Source: Spongilla lacustris (Eukaryota > Porifera > Demospongiae > Spongillida > Spongillidae). From it: DNA of 64,000 bases. The translations under genes and the position numbers were made by a program. Shown here in pieces: positions 11,873 through 21,200 of this stretch. Location: NCBI GenBank assembly GCA_949361645.1, contig OX442423.1, positions 1,353,183 through 1,417,182 of the forward strand, in the 5' to 3' direction. The notes beneath the pieces were generated by a model. The model saw only the letters and a list, made by a program, of their open reading frames with translations, was not told the origin of the DNA and made no database searches. Position 1 is the first letter of the stretch. Each line of letters begins with the position of its first letter.

Positions 11873-11963
11873 TGTAGTACATGCGCATTGATTGGTATTG
11901 GTGTATGTTGTAATGGGTGGGCACGTGAGCACGAGAGGTTTTTGGATTAAGACTAATATTACA
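11873..11963 (+). repeat. 5' LTR of Ty3 copy A
   Basis: 91 bp, beginning tgtagtacatgcgc and ending aagactaatattaca. Identical by eye to the 3' LTR. Very short for a Gypsy LTR. Confidence 0.93.
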
Positions 11964-11964
11964 T

Positions 11965-11975
11965 TGGTAGCAGAG
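11965..11975 (+). promoter_or_regulatory. primer-binding site, initiator tRNA-Met
   Basis: tggtagcagag is complementary to the 3' end of eukaryotic initiator tRNA-Met (...CUCUGCUACCA). It begins one base after the LTR and directly abuts the gag ATG at 11976. Confidence 0.8.
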
Positions 11976-12743
11976 ATGGCGTCTTCGACTCACACAAGTC
12001 TTCCTAAGCCATTTGCATCGGGAAATGTACGCGAATGGCTTACGCGTTTCGACATTTGTGGTGATGCCAACGGCTGGGATGAGAAGGTGAGGGCTGTGAA
12101 GTTGCCGACTCTTTTAGAAGGAGAGGCGCTCGCCACGTGGCTTGATCTCAGTGATGACGAAAGAAAGAACTACGGTATTGTCAAGGAAAAGCTCACCGCC
12201 GCGATGGTATCAACTAGCTTCACAACGCTAGAGCAGTTCCATCACAGAAAGTTGGTCCCAGGAGAGGCGTTGTCTGTTTTCCTTCACGAACTAAAACAAC
12301 TGTTGGATCAAGCAATGCCAAAGCTCGAAGCTCGTGCTCGCGAGCAACTATTGTTGCACCAATTGCTAGCTGGCTTGCCTAATGCAGTTAGCAGACAGCT
12401 TCGCGCTACGGGAGATGCTAAAGACTTGACGTCCACACTTGAACGTGCTAAACTGCTGATGTCATTGGAAGAGGAACAACCAGTTGCGAGTGTGTCTCAG
12501 TCTCAGCGTGATTGCATTGTAGCAGAACTTCAAGGCCAAGTCGCTGCCCTTACAGAGCAAGTGGCAGCACTGAAACATCAAAATACAGTTGGGAGCAGGC
12601 ACAGTGTTGAGCACACAAGGTCTGTCCAGTGTTTCAAATGCGGAAAATTTGGGCACATTCGTCGTTACTGTCGTAGCAGATTCAATCAGGGAAACTTCAA
12701 TGGGATGACTGCAGGGGGCAACAGTCATTCCGCACAACAGTAA
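11976..12743 (+). CDS. gag: Gag (capsid/nucleocapsid), Ty3 copy A
   Basis: 255 codons from the ATG next to the primer site. An upstream in-frame ATG at 11892 lies in the LTR and would translate the primer site, so 11976 is preferred. The N-terminal half has the helical Gypsy capsid character (FASGNVREWLTRF, WLDLSDDE, FHHRKLVPGEALSVFLHEL). A CCHC zinc knuckle, CFKCGKFGHIRRYC, lies at about residues 219-232. Gag packages element RNA in cytoplasmic particles. The stop at 12741 follows a slippery site, so most ribosomes are expected to release Gag alone. Confidence 0.9.
   Translation: MASSTHTSLPKPFASGNVREWLTRFDICGDANGWDEKVRAVKLPTLLEGEALATWLDLSDDERKNYGIVKEKLTAAMVSTSFTTLEQFHHRKLVPGEALSVFLHELKQLLDQAMPKLEARAREQLLLHQLLAGLPNAVSRQLRATGDAKDLTSTLERAKLLMSLEEEQPVASVSQSQRDCIVAELQGQVAALTEQVAALKHQNTVGSRHSVEHTRSVQCFKCGKFGHIRRYCRSRFNQGNFNGMTAGGNSHSAQQ
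12689..12695 (+). promoter_or_regulatory. -1 ribosomal frameshift slippery heptamer
   Basis: gggaaac is phased as G GGA AAC in the gag frame, the canonical X_XXY_YYZ arrangement. It lies inside the gag/pol overlap: the pol frame is open from 12677, and gag stops at 12741. Slippage here would give Gag-Pol. No pseudoknot was modelled. Confidence 0.75.
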
Positions 12744-15700
12744 GCCCACCAGATTGTGTCCTTGTAGCGTCAATTAGGAGTGAGGTGTCAATAATGAAAG
12801 GTAAAATAGCTGGAGTATCTACTGAAATAATGCTCGACTCTGGTTCATCTGTCTCACTCCTACGTCAGGAAATAGTGTTAGGTCTAAAAGGAATAACCAG
12901 AAGACATCCACCACAGAAGCTAAGATTAGTGACAGCCAGCGGAGAGTCACTGCCAATAGTGGACTATGTTGAAGCTCCAGTGGTGTTGGGAAACACTGAG
13001 ATGAAGCACTACTTCGTTGTGGTTAAAGACCTTATCACTCCTGTCATCCTAGGAGTTGATTTTCTGCACGATAAAGGTCTTGTTTTAGACTTCACAACGA
13101 CTCCAGTGACTGTCACTCCAAGAAAGGAAAGGAGTACCCAGAGCCAGCTAAAGAGCCACCACATTCCGTTAGAGTTAGCACCTGCTCTGGAAGCTGAGAA
13201 GCAAAGGAGGTCAAAATTCTGTGCTGCCCTATCAGTGGTAGATGACAATAGGGACGAAATTGAGGGGTGCACCATCCCCACATTTGATGATCATGCAAAT
13301 GTTGAATTTCCAGAGTTCATTAAACCCTGCTTCAACTCTACAGTAGAAGAGTTCAAAGATCTATTCATCACGACACCTGGTACAACTAACATTGCGTGCC
13401 ATAAAATTACCACCAATGGACCACCAGTTAGAGTTCCACCTCGAAGAATCCCGGCACACTTTAGAACAGAAGTTGAAAGCCAGATCCAGCACATGCTCCA
13501 GAAAGGAATTATCGTAGAGAGTAGCAGTTCATGGATGGCACCAGCTGTCTATGTCAGGAAGAAAACTGGGGAATTACGTCTCTGTGTGGATTATCGGGAA
13601 TTGAACAAGCGAACTCACAAAGATGCTTATCCACTGCCTCTTGTGGATGAAGTCCAGGATCGCCTTTCTGGTTCAGTGATCTTTAGCAAGTTAGACCTGC
13701 AGAGTGGCTACTGGCAAGTTCCAGTAGATCATGTAGACCAGGAGAAAACTGCTTTCTGCCCAGGTCCAGGGATGGGATTGTTTCAGTTTACCAGGATGCC
13801 CTTTGGGTTAAGTGGAGCCCCAAGTTCATTTCAACGCCTAATGAATATCATCATGCGAGGTCTTCCATTTGTCTCAACTTACATTGATGATGTTTTAATT
13901 CACTCTGAAAGTGAGGAGTTACATAAAGGTCACTTACAGGAGGCATTCAAACGACTGAGACAAGCTGGATTAACACTCCGGGGTGTCAAATGTCAAATCG
14001 GGATGTCACAAGTGACGTACCTAGGACATGTATTTTCAGGAAATGGAATGACTCCGGATGGCAGCAAGATTCAGGCAGTAACAGAGTGGCCAAAACCAGT
14101 GAATGCTGGAGACGTACGACAGTTTTTGGGGCTTGCTTCATATTACCGGCGATACATTAATTGTTTTGCTGACCTTGCTGCCCCACTCCATCAGTTAACA
14201 CACAACAATGCCGAGTTTCAGTGGACAGAGGAGTGCAACAAGGCATTTGAGTCTATAAAGAAACGGTTAACTGAAGCTCCTGTCCTGGCATTTCCTCGTT
14301 TTGATAGGCAAGCAGGTCCAATGGTCTTGCAGACTGATGCAAGTGGTGTGGGACTTGGTGCTGTATTGGAGCAGGAGGGACATGTGGTTGGCTATGCCAG
14401 TCGCATACTGTCGAGATCTGAGTCCAATTACAGCGTCATACAGAGAGAGTGCTTGGCTATAGTCTGGGGAATGAAGCAGTTCCGTCACTACCTTTTAGGA
14501 CGACCGTTCCAGTTAATGACAGATCATGCACCACTACAGTGGCTGGCTGAGCAGAAGTCAGAAGGTCTTCTTTGTCGGTGGGCTCTTGCTGTTCAGGAAT
14601 ATGACTTCTCTATTGTATACCGAAAGGGAGTGTCGAATGGCAATGCTGATGCTTTATCGCGAAGAAAGGATACTATACCTTACACTGTTCACTCAGCGCT
14701 CACCACTCTTCACTCAGGTTTGGCAATTGAGGATGTCAGACAAGCACAGCAGAAGGATGCTATGATACAGACGTTGAAAAACGCACTGGAGATGTCACGT
14801 CGTCCACAAGCAAAACAGGAGTGGAGAAAGCAACCACTAAGAAGGTTTCTACAACTTTGGTCACAGTTGGTCGTTCATGAAGGCATCGTGTGCAGGAACT
14901 ATAGACCAGGGCCTACCTGTGAACCTATCATGGTACCTATCCTCCCTAGCTCTATGCACTGTCAGGTATTGAGGGACTGTCACAATGCGCCATCGGCAGG
15001 TCACTTGGGAACACAAAAGACACTAGAAAGAGTACGCCAGGAGGCATACTGGGCAAACATGGCTCGTGATGTGGAAACGCATTGCAGGGAATGTGAAGAG
15101 TGTCAAAAGTCCAAGCTCCCTATACCAACTCGGGCACCACTTGTAAATGTTTCTATTGGTAGACCATGGCAAATGGTTGCCATTGATATTCTCGAAGTAC
15201 CCCTGTCTAACAGGAACAATCGCTACCTACTTGTAGTGCAGGATTATTTCACAAAATGGCCTGAGGCAATTCCCATACCTGACCAGACAGCAGCAAGAAT
15301 TACAAAGGAAATGGTTAAACTGTTTTGCACATATGGAATCCCAGACATCGTCCATTCTGATCAGGGGCGGAACTTCGAAAGCACCATTTTTCGCCAAACT
15401 CTAGAAGCATTTGGTATCAAAAAGAGTCACACAACTGCCTACCACCCTGAAGGGGATGGAATGGTTGAACGTCTAAATAGATCCTTGCTGCAGCTACTCA
15501 GGACATATGCACAAAGGCAGGATGAATGGGAGCAGCACTTACCTTTGGTATTGTATGCATATCGAACTGCTACACACAGTTCAACTGGGACATCACCCTT
15601 CCAACTAATGTATGGTAGACAGCCAAACCCTAGCACATTTTCTTCCTTTACTGGGTATGATACACTGCAGTATCAAGGAACCCTTCAAGCAAAACTAGCT

Positions 15701-16204
15701 GAACTCCAGGATTTCGTAGAGGCACATATTGTGGAGACTGCAAAGTGCCACAAGGGTACTTATGACCAAAATTCTGCAGAACGAAGTTTTAAGGTTGGAG
15801 ATTTAGTGTGGCTGTCCATTCCAACAGCAGGAAAGCTGGACCCACGATGGGAAGGGAAATGGAAAGTGAAAAGCATAAAGTCTCCGGTTACTATGGAGAT
15901 CACAGATGGTAAAAGGACTAAAGTTGTACATGTAAATCGCCTACAACCTCGTATCCAACCATCAGTTGAGGAAGATGTGAACAGTGGTGCACAGCATACA
16001 CAGAGGGTTGAGCCACGTCACCATGTGCAGTGGGAAGCTCTGCATGTTGAGCACCTTGATTTTGGGAGCCCACCACCAGTAGCAAACCCACCAACACTGC
16101 CTCCCCTACCAATTCAGGATCCACAGGAACAGCCAGGCACTATAGAACAGACCACCCGGAGGTATCCAGAGCGAAACAACAGACGCCCACCTGATAGGTT
16201 GTAG
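12695..16204 (+). CDS. pol: Pol (protease-RT-RNase H-integrase), Ty3 copy A
   Basis: Open in the -1 frame relative to gag, and probably made only as a Gag-Pol fusion. Domains in order, numbered from the GTG at 12785: aspartic protease with DSG at 18-20; reverse transcriptase with CVDYRELN and the catalytic YIDD near 366; RNase H with TDASG near 517; integrase HHCC finger (CHNAPSAGH ... CRECEEC) near 732-775. The integrase D, D and E follow near 800, 858 and 894 (AIDILE, HSDQG, MVERLNR), and a C-terminal GPY/F-like segment ends the chain. No inactivating stop or frameshift is visible. It copies element RNA into DNA and integrates it. Confidence 0.93.
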   Translation, partial: LQWDDCRGQQSFRTTVSPPDCVLVASIRSEVSIMKGKIAGVSTEIMLDSGSSVSLLRQEIVLGLKGITRRHPPQKLRLVTASGESLPIVDYVEAPVVLGNTEMKHYFVVVKDLITPVILGVDFLHDKGLVLDFTTTPVTVTPRKERSTQSQLKSHHIPLELAPALEAEKQRRSKFCAALSVVDDNRDEIEGCTIPTFDDHANVEFPEFIKPCFNSTVEEFKDLFITTPGTTNIACHKITTNGPPVRVPPRRIPAHFRTEVESQIQHMLQKGIIVESSSSWMAPAVYVRKKTGELRLCVDYRELNKRTHKDAYPLPLVDEVQDRLSGSVIFSKLDLQSGYWQVPVDHVDQEKTAFCPGPGMGLFQFTRMPFGLSGAPSSFQRLMNIIMRGLPFVSTYIDDVLIHSESEELHKGHLQEAFKRLRQAGLTLRGVKCQIGMSQVTYLGHVFSGNGMTPDGSKIQAVTEWPKPVNAGDVRQFLGLASYYRRYINCFADLAAPLHQLTHNNAEFQWTEECNKAFESIKKRLTEAPVLAFPRFDRQAGPMVLQTDASGVGLGAVLEQEGHVVGYASRILSRSESNYSVIQRECLAIVWGMKQFRHYLLGRPFQLMTDHAPLQWLAEQKSEGLLCRWALAVQEYDFSIVYRKGVSNGNADALSRRKDTIPYTVHSALTTLHSGLAIEDVRQAQQKDAMIQTLKNALEMSRRPQAKQEWRKQPLRRFLQLWSQLVVHEGIVCRNYRPGPTCEPIMVPILPSSMHCQVLRDCHNAPSAGHLGTQKTLERVRQEAYWANMARDVETHCRECEECQKSKLPIPTRAPLVNVSIGRPWQMVAIDILEVPLSNRNNRYLLVVQDYFTKWPEAIPIPDQTAARITKEMVKLFCTYGIPDIVHSDQGRNFESTIFRQTLEAFGIKKSHTTAYHPEGDGMVERLNRSLLQLLRTYAQRQDEWEQHLPLVLYAYRTATHSSTGTSPFQLMYGRQPNPSTFSSFTGYDTLQYQGTLQAKLAELQDFVEAHIVETAKCHKGTYDQNSAERSFKVGDLVWLSIPTAGKLDPRWEGKWKVKSIKSPVTMEITDGKRTKVVHVNRLQPRIQPSVEEDVNSGAQHTQRVEPRHHVQWEALHVEHLDFGSPPPVANPPTLPPLPIQDPQEQPGTIEQTTRRYPERNNRRPPDRL

Positions 16205-16228
16205 TCAAAGCTCGAGTCGAGCTTTAAA

Positions 16229-16243
16229 ACAGAGAGGGACGAA
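16229..16243 (+). promoter_or_regulatory. polypurine tract, Ty3 copy A
   Basis: Purine-rich aacagagagggacgaa directly precedes the 3' LTR. This is the expected site for plus-strand priming. Confidence 0.7.
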
Positions 16244-16334
16244 TGTAGTACATGCGCATTGATTGGTATTGGTGTATGTTGTAATGGGTGGGCACGTGAG
16301 CACGAGAGGTTTTTGGATTAAGACTAATATTACA
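16244..16334 (+). repeat. 3' LTR of Ty3 copy A
   Basis: 91 bp, identical by eye to 11873-11963, followed by the cgtt target duplication. Confidence 0.93.
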
Positions 16335-17410
16335 CGTTGATTCATGGCGCATGCACACACATCAAAGTGGCGCACAACGTTTTTTTTTTGGTTGTTGTTG
16401 TTGTTGTTGTTTATAACGCTTAACGCTATTAAAATTGTTTTTTGATAATTGTTATTATTGACACTATTATGTTTAAAAAATACATTTCAGTCGCTTTCAA
16501 CATTAGATTTTCATCTCGATTTGAGTTGTCAGTTAGGATCTCGAAGCGTTTGCTGTAAGTGGAGAGTGTAATGGCAGTTTGGGTCTAAGTTATCCTGCTA
16601 TTTATATATGCATTCTTTACAATAAAGGTGCATGTATGACGCTACTCGCGTATGGTGCTCTTTCCCACGGTAAACTTAACGATGCATGAGAAACGGATAG
16701 AAGTAGCCGCTTTCTTTTGTATATAAACGACAATATCTTTAATATACTGCTGCATGAGAACTTGGTTTGGCGTCTTGGTAGCACCTCTTGTTTTTGATTC
16801 GGTTGCAGCTCGTGCATGAGGGAATATTTCAGTGTCTGTACACCTTTCAAACCCGAGTTCATCATTGAGTTTATAATTTAATTAAGGCCATATATAGCGT
16901 TTCAACGCAAGTATACATTTAAGCTTTTTGCTTGCATGATATATACTCACGTTCCAAAGGCGTAAGTATATAAAGCATGCATAATTAAATTATAATGTGC
17001 ATGGCATCTATGTGTGCGAACGAATGTATATAAGCCCTTGGCCGGGCACGTGCACTTCTCAATGTAAAACGAGCACCAACATGCACGGCGGACTAATTAC
17101 TATTAATTGACTTTTATCCCAATGAAAAGATTTCTAATAGATAATCTAACTAGAACTACATGCAAAATTTTGAACCATAGCATTATATTTCTAATGTACC
17201 ATATAGTCCGCGTGGCTCAATCGACCATGTAATGGTATATACATGTTTAGCGACATTTGTATCACGATTATGCGGACGAAGCTTTTTGGGGTGTTGTTTT
17301 TTTATGTTTATGCAACAGAATTAGACTGAATTAGCTTAATTCACAAACCTTTATATCACGTGATTTATTTTGAAAAACCTCTGCGCCAATACGCATGGAT
17401 AGAAGAGTAA

Positions 17411-18298
17411 CCTCACTAAATGTAGTACTGACAGGCAACACGCTATAGCGCTAGCTAACAGCACAATTCTGCATTATATTGCCGCACGTAGATAGTACAA
17501 GCGCCCAAACAACTAACTGGTCGAACATTATAGCGATTCATGCAAAACTTTCATAGCGTTTCATGAAGTTATTTTATAATACAAGTAGCCTATTTGTATT
17601 ACGGATAACTGACCGTATAATGAATAAACAAGCCAAAAAGACACGATAATCAGTGTAATTTATACATTGCATAATAATTCAAAATACATTTATTACTACT
17701 TCCTAGATAAATAAAACCATGCAGCACCGGCATAACACATAGTCTGGGAGGTTTATGGTGGACGAGCACAGTAGGACTTGTTAAGGATGGCCCTAACCAA
17801 AGTCAAACGGAGTCAGCCATACACAACATCTGGGATTTTTCACCGTTTATAATATTTAATATTGTGAATTGCAGGCTAGCTAGCTTAGTCAATAAGGTTA
17901 TCCGCCGTAGCAGCACGCGCTATATAGAAAAGCAGTTTTTAATTCTCTAATTACACATCAGGCATTACATTTTGCATTAGTTACCTGCAGGGGAAAAAAT
18001 ACTTTCTTTCCGAATATAGCAAATGGACTATAGCCTTTAGGCCTCCATTGATAGTTTATCAGTTGATTTTAGCCACTAAAAATGCAACGGAAAGGGAGGA
18101 ATATATTGTTCTTCAGTGTTCTCAGTCATGTAACAACCGCTTTCCACACATGCAGTAAAAGTTTAATTTTAATTCAGTCGCAAGCGGTTTCATCGTTTTA
18201 TTGTTATTCCGCAGTCATGCAGTAATACTTTGTATGGCCTATTAAATTTCGTTGCATGTGTAATGGCTATTTTCTCATGTTGTGATGCAGATACTGAT
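17411..18298. other. intergenic, upstream of Ig/FN3 gene 1
   Basis: AT-rich DNA with no supported gene or repeat family. Any promoter of the downstream gene would lie here, but no TATA or initiator could be identified with confidence. Confidence 0.5.
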
Positions 18299-21200
18299 AT
18301 GTGGTTGTATGCAGGTGTCTTGTCTATAATGTGCATCGGCCACCTTGGTAAGTTACATGTAAGCACATATATCTACATGTATGTTATTGACCTCTGATGT
18401 CCTCTTCAGGATCAGCTATCTTCACCACCAATCCCACCAATGTGACCACATGTCTGGCATCACCTGCTGTGTTCACTTGTGTGATTGATGAGACGATAGC
18501 AATAATCTGGCTGATTAATGGAGAACCACCTTCATCACCACCTTCCAGTACACCACTTTCTCCTGGTCCAGGTCAACAGTCCACTCTGACTGTATCTGCT
18601 ACTAATCAACTTAATGGAGCATCTGTTCGGTGTTATTATTTACCACCTAAATCATTAATTGTTCTATTTAGTTCCACTGTGTACTTATCAGTACAAGGTT
18701 TGTAGTTGAGAGTATCCATTCACTTCATTGTGCTCCACATCTTCCATCAGCTCCTCCTGCTGCTCCCACTAACCTGACCACTACTCCAATTAATGCCACC
18801 TCCACCGTACTGGCCTGGGGACCACCACCTGTCCAGTCCCCATCCCTCCTCTCCTATGTAGTGGAGGTCAGCAATGGAAGTGGAGTACTAGTGTACAGAG
18901 GGACAGTCACAGTACCACAGGTGACCATCACCACTCCAGACCCATGTGACCAGTATGAGGCAACTGTTATTGCTCAGTACATGATGCCAAACCACACCTG
19001 TATTGGAAATAGTAGTTCAAGCAAGTCTTTAGGAGGTGAGCTATTTATTCAGGATAGAGTAGGGAGTACATTGTAGTTATGAGAGGCAGCTGGCTCAACT
19101 TGTTGTCCATTGAATGAGTAATAAGGATTAAAATGAAACCATTAAAGTTGTTTTGAGAATGGTTTATTTACACCCTCCCATCCAAATTAAATTAAAAAAT
19201 ACCTTTCTTTTTTTCAGCTCCACCTTCAATTATCCAACCCACCACCTCACTGATGTTCCCAAAGTCCCCACATGATACTGTCACTGTGTTAGTACTAATT
19301 GTGAGTACCAAAAATGTACCACATATGCTGCAATGTGTGGGATAATCATTACTCGTTGCATTCTTTGCTCCACTGTAACTAGCACCAATCAGGAGTGTGC
19401 TACTACAAGACAGTGGCCATATCTGGGACTGAAGTGTATTCATTTCCATCCATGAAGCCACTACCACAAAATGGAGGCCAGGTCAACATCACTATTTCTC
19501 TACCTCCCAACAAACACTTCAATCTCATCATCACTGCATCCAATGGTTATGGAAACACCACCTCTTCTGTTGACAGAAGTGAGTATAGCAAGAAATAACA
19601 TGCAGCCCATAACAATGTTTGTTGCTTGATGGTTCCAGGTACATTTGGTGTTATTGGTATCTCTGTCAACACCTCTTCACCCACTGGACTGGTGTGTCTC
19701 TTCAACCCTGGCTCACTGGTCACAGGATGTTTGGTGTATCTAACAGACACAGCTACTGGTGTAACATACTGCAGAGTGGTTGGGAGATCATTGGACACAC
19801 CAGTCAACATATCTTTATGTCCCTTCTCCCCTTCCAATGGTCCTATGGGTACAGGAGTGTACTCAGTAGTGGTCTATGTCATTGAGAGTGATGGGAGTGT
19901 GTCATCAGTACCAGCTATTGCTGGAGAGGTGTTGAGTTTTATTGGACCATCTACCATGTCACCAGGTATGAAGTAGTGGTGTCGGTGTATTAATATATTA
20001 ATAGTTGCGACATTACACATATATAATTTTATTGGCTGGGATATTGATGGTGTATACTGAAATAGATGAAGAGATATAATACTTTATGCCAAGTTTCCAG
20101 GTATTATAGACATGTGCTGCAATTTACTGATAAGAGGTGAAGGGGGTGTTGTACCTCTCTTTGTTGTGTGTGTGTATGTGTGTGTGCTCCCTTTGGCTGT
20201 TGAAATTTATTGTTCTTGGAGTGAATGAAGCTCAAAAGTAGCCGCTTTCCAACTACAGGCCCGTAGCCAGGGGGGGGTTCGAACGAACCCCCCCCCCCCC
20301 CCCCCCCCTCAGAGGATAAAGGTCCTGCACTCCGCTTACGTGGAAGTACTACGGTGCCGCCGTGCAGGCAGCTCTCTAAGGCGAATTTAGGCGATTAGGC
20401 TTCCCTGACCAATAAAACACAACGTAACAGTTATTATTATTATCACATTACGTCTCAATATTTTATTTATTTATTTATTTTTTAATGATACAACAATGAT
20501 TATAATAACACACAAAACACACACAAACTACTACAGAAGCTACTAAATATATATTATATACAAAAGAAACATGAGAAGCGGTGCTGAAATTCATTCTGGC
20601 AGGTATTGATTTGCGCCGGTTTAATAATTAATCTATACGCCGTCGATAATCGCCGGGCCGATCGACTATGCCGGGTAGCTCCCAACAAAAGAAAAGAGAG
20701 CGTGAACGAGCGGAGTGCTAGTGCTCTTCGAAGACTGCACAATTATATGAGAGCCTCGATGGGAAATAGCCGTCTTTCTAGCCTTGCTCTCCTGCATATA
20801 CATTATGACATGGACGTGGACTTAGATGAAGTTGTCACACGCTATGCCCATTTGCACCCAAGGAAGTTTGAGCTTGACTCTATTATCCGCCCTTGAATTC
20901 TGTTAAAACACTGTCACTGTACATACTAATTAATTGCCTAAATATGTAGTACTGATTTTTTTTCATGTGCCATTAATTTCATATATGACTAAGCAGCCAT
21001 TGAGTCAGAAGCATTGTTTTTTTTTTTATAGCGAAGATCGATTTAGATTGCAAAGCAAAACGACATGTTAGGTTTAGCCCCTTCCCCTCTTTTCATATCA
21101 GGCAGCTCACCTTGGAAGGTCGTATGAAATTGAATTGCTCATCTTGTTTATTTTTCGGTTGTGAGTATTTTGGTACATGTACATGTGTCTGCAAACTATT

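Larger units (their letters stand above)
11873..16334 (+). mobile_element. intact Ty3/Gypsy LTR retrotransposon, copy A
   Basis: Complete element with two identical 91-bp LTRs (TG...CA), a primer site one base after the 5' LTR, gag, pol in the -1 frame, and a purine-rich tract before the 3' LTR. The 4-bp target duplication cgtt lies at 11869-11872 and 16335-16338. The uninterrupted opposite arm of the surrounding inverted repeat (near 10065) shows the empty site, reverse complement gcgttgattcatggc. LTR identity and open frames indicate a recent insertion. Ty3/Gypsy order (PR-RT-RH-IN) is visible in pol. Confidence 0.95.
9115..17410. mobile_element. giant inverted-repeat (foldback) element, interrupted
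   Basis: The left arm (about 9115-10322) is the diverged reverse complement of the right arm, which is now in two parts: about 11660-11872 and 16335-17410. Matching landmarks include aaataaatcacgtgat near 9150 and its complement near 17355, gcgcaccaacatg-like and aaaacgagcacc blocks, and gacgccaaaccaagttctcatgcag on both arms. The unique centre holds a retroelement remnant (10472-11625). The 4.46-kb Ty3 insertion sits in the right arm. Before that insertion the element was roughly 3.8 kb. The exact outer ends and a target duplication could not be fixed, and the transposase class is unknown. Confidence 0.82.
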
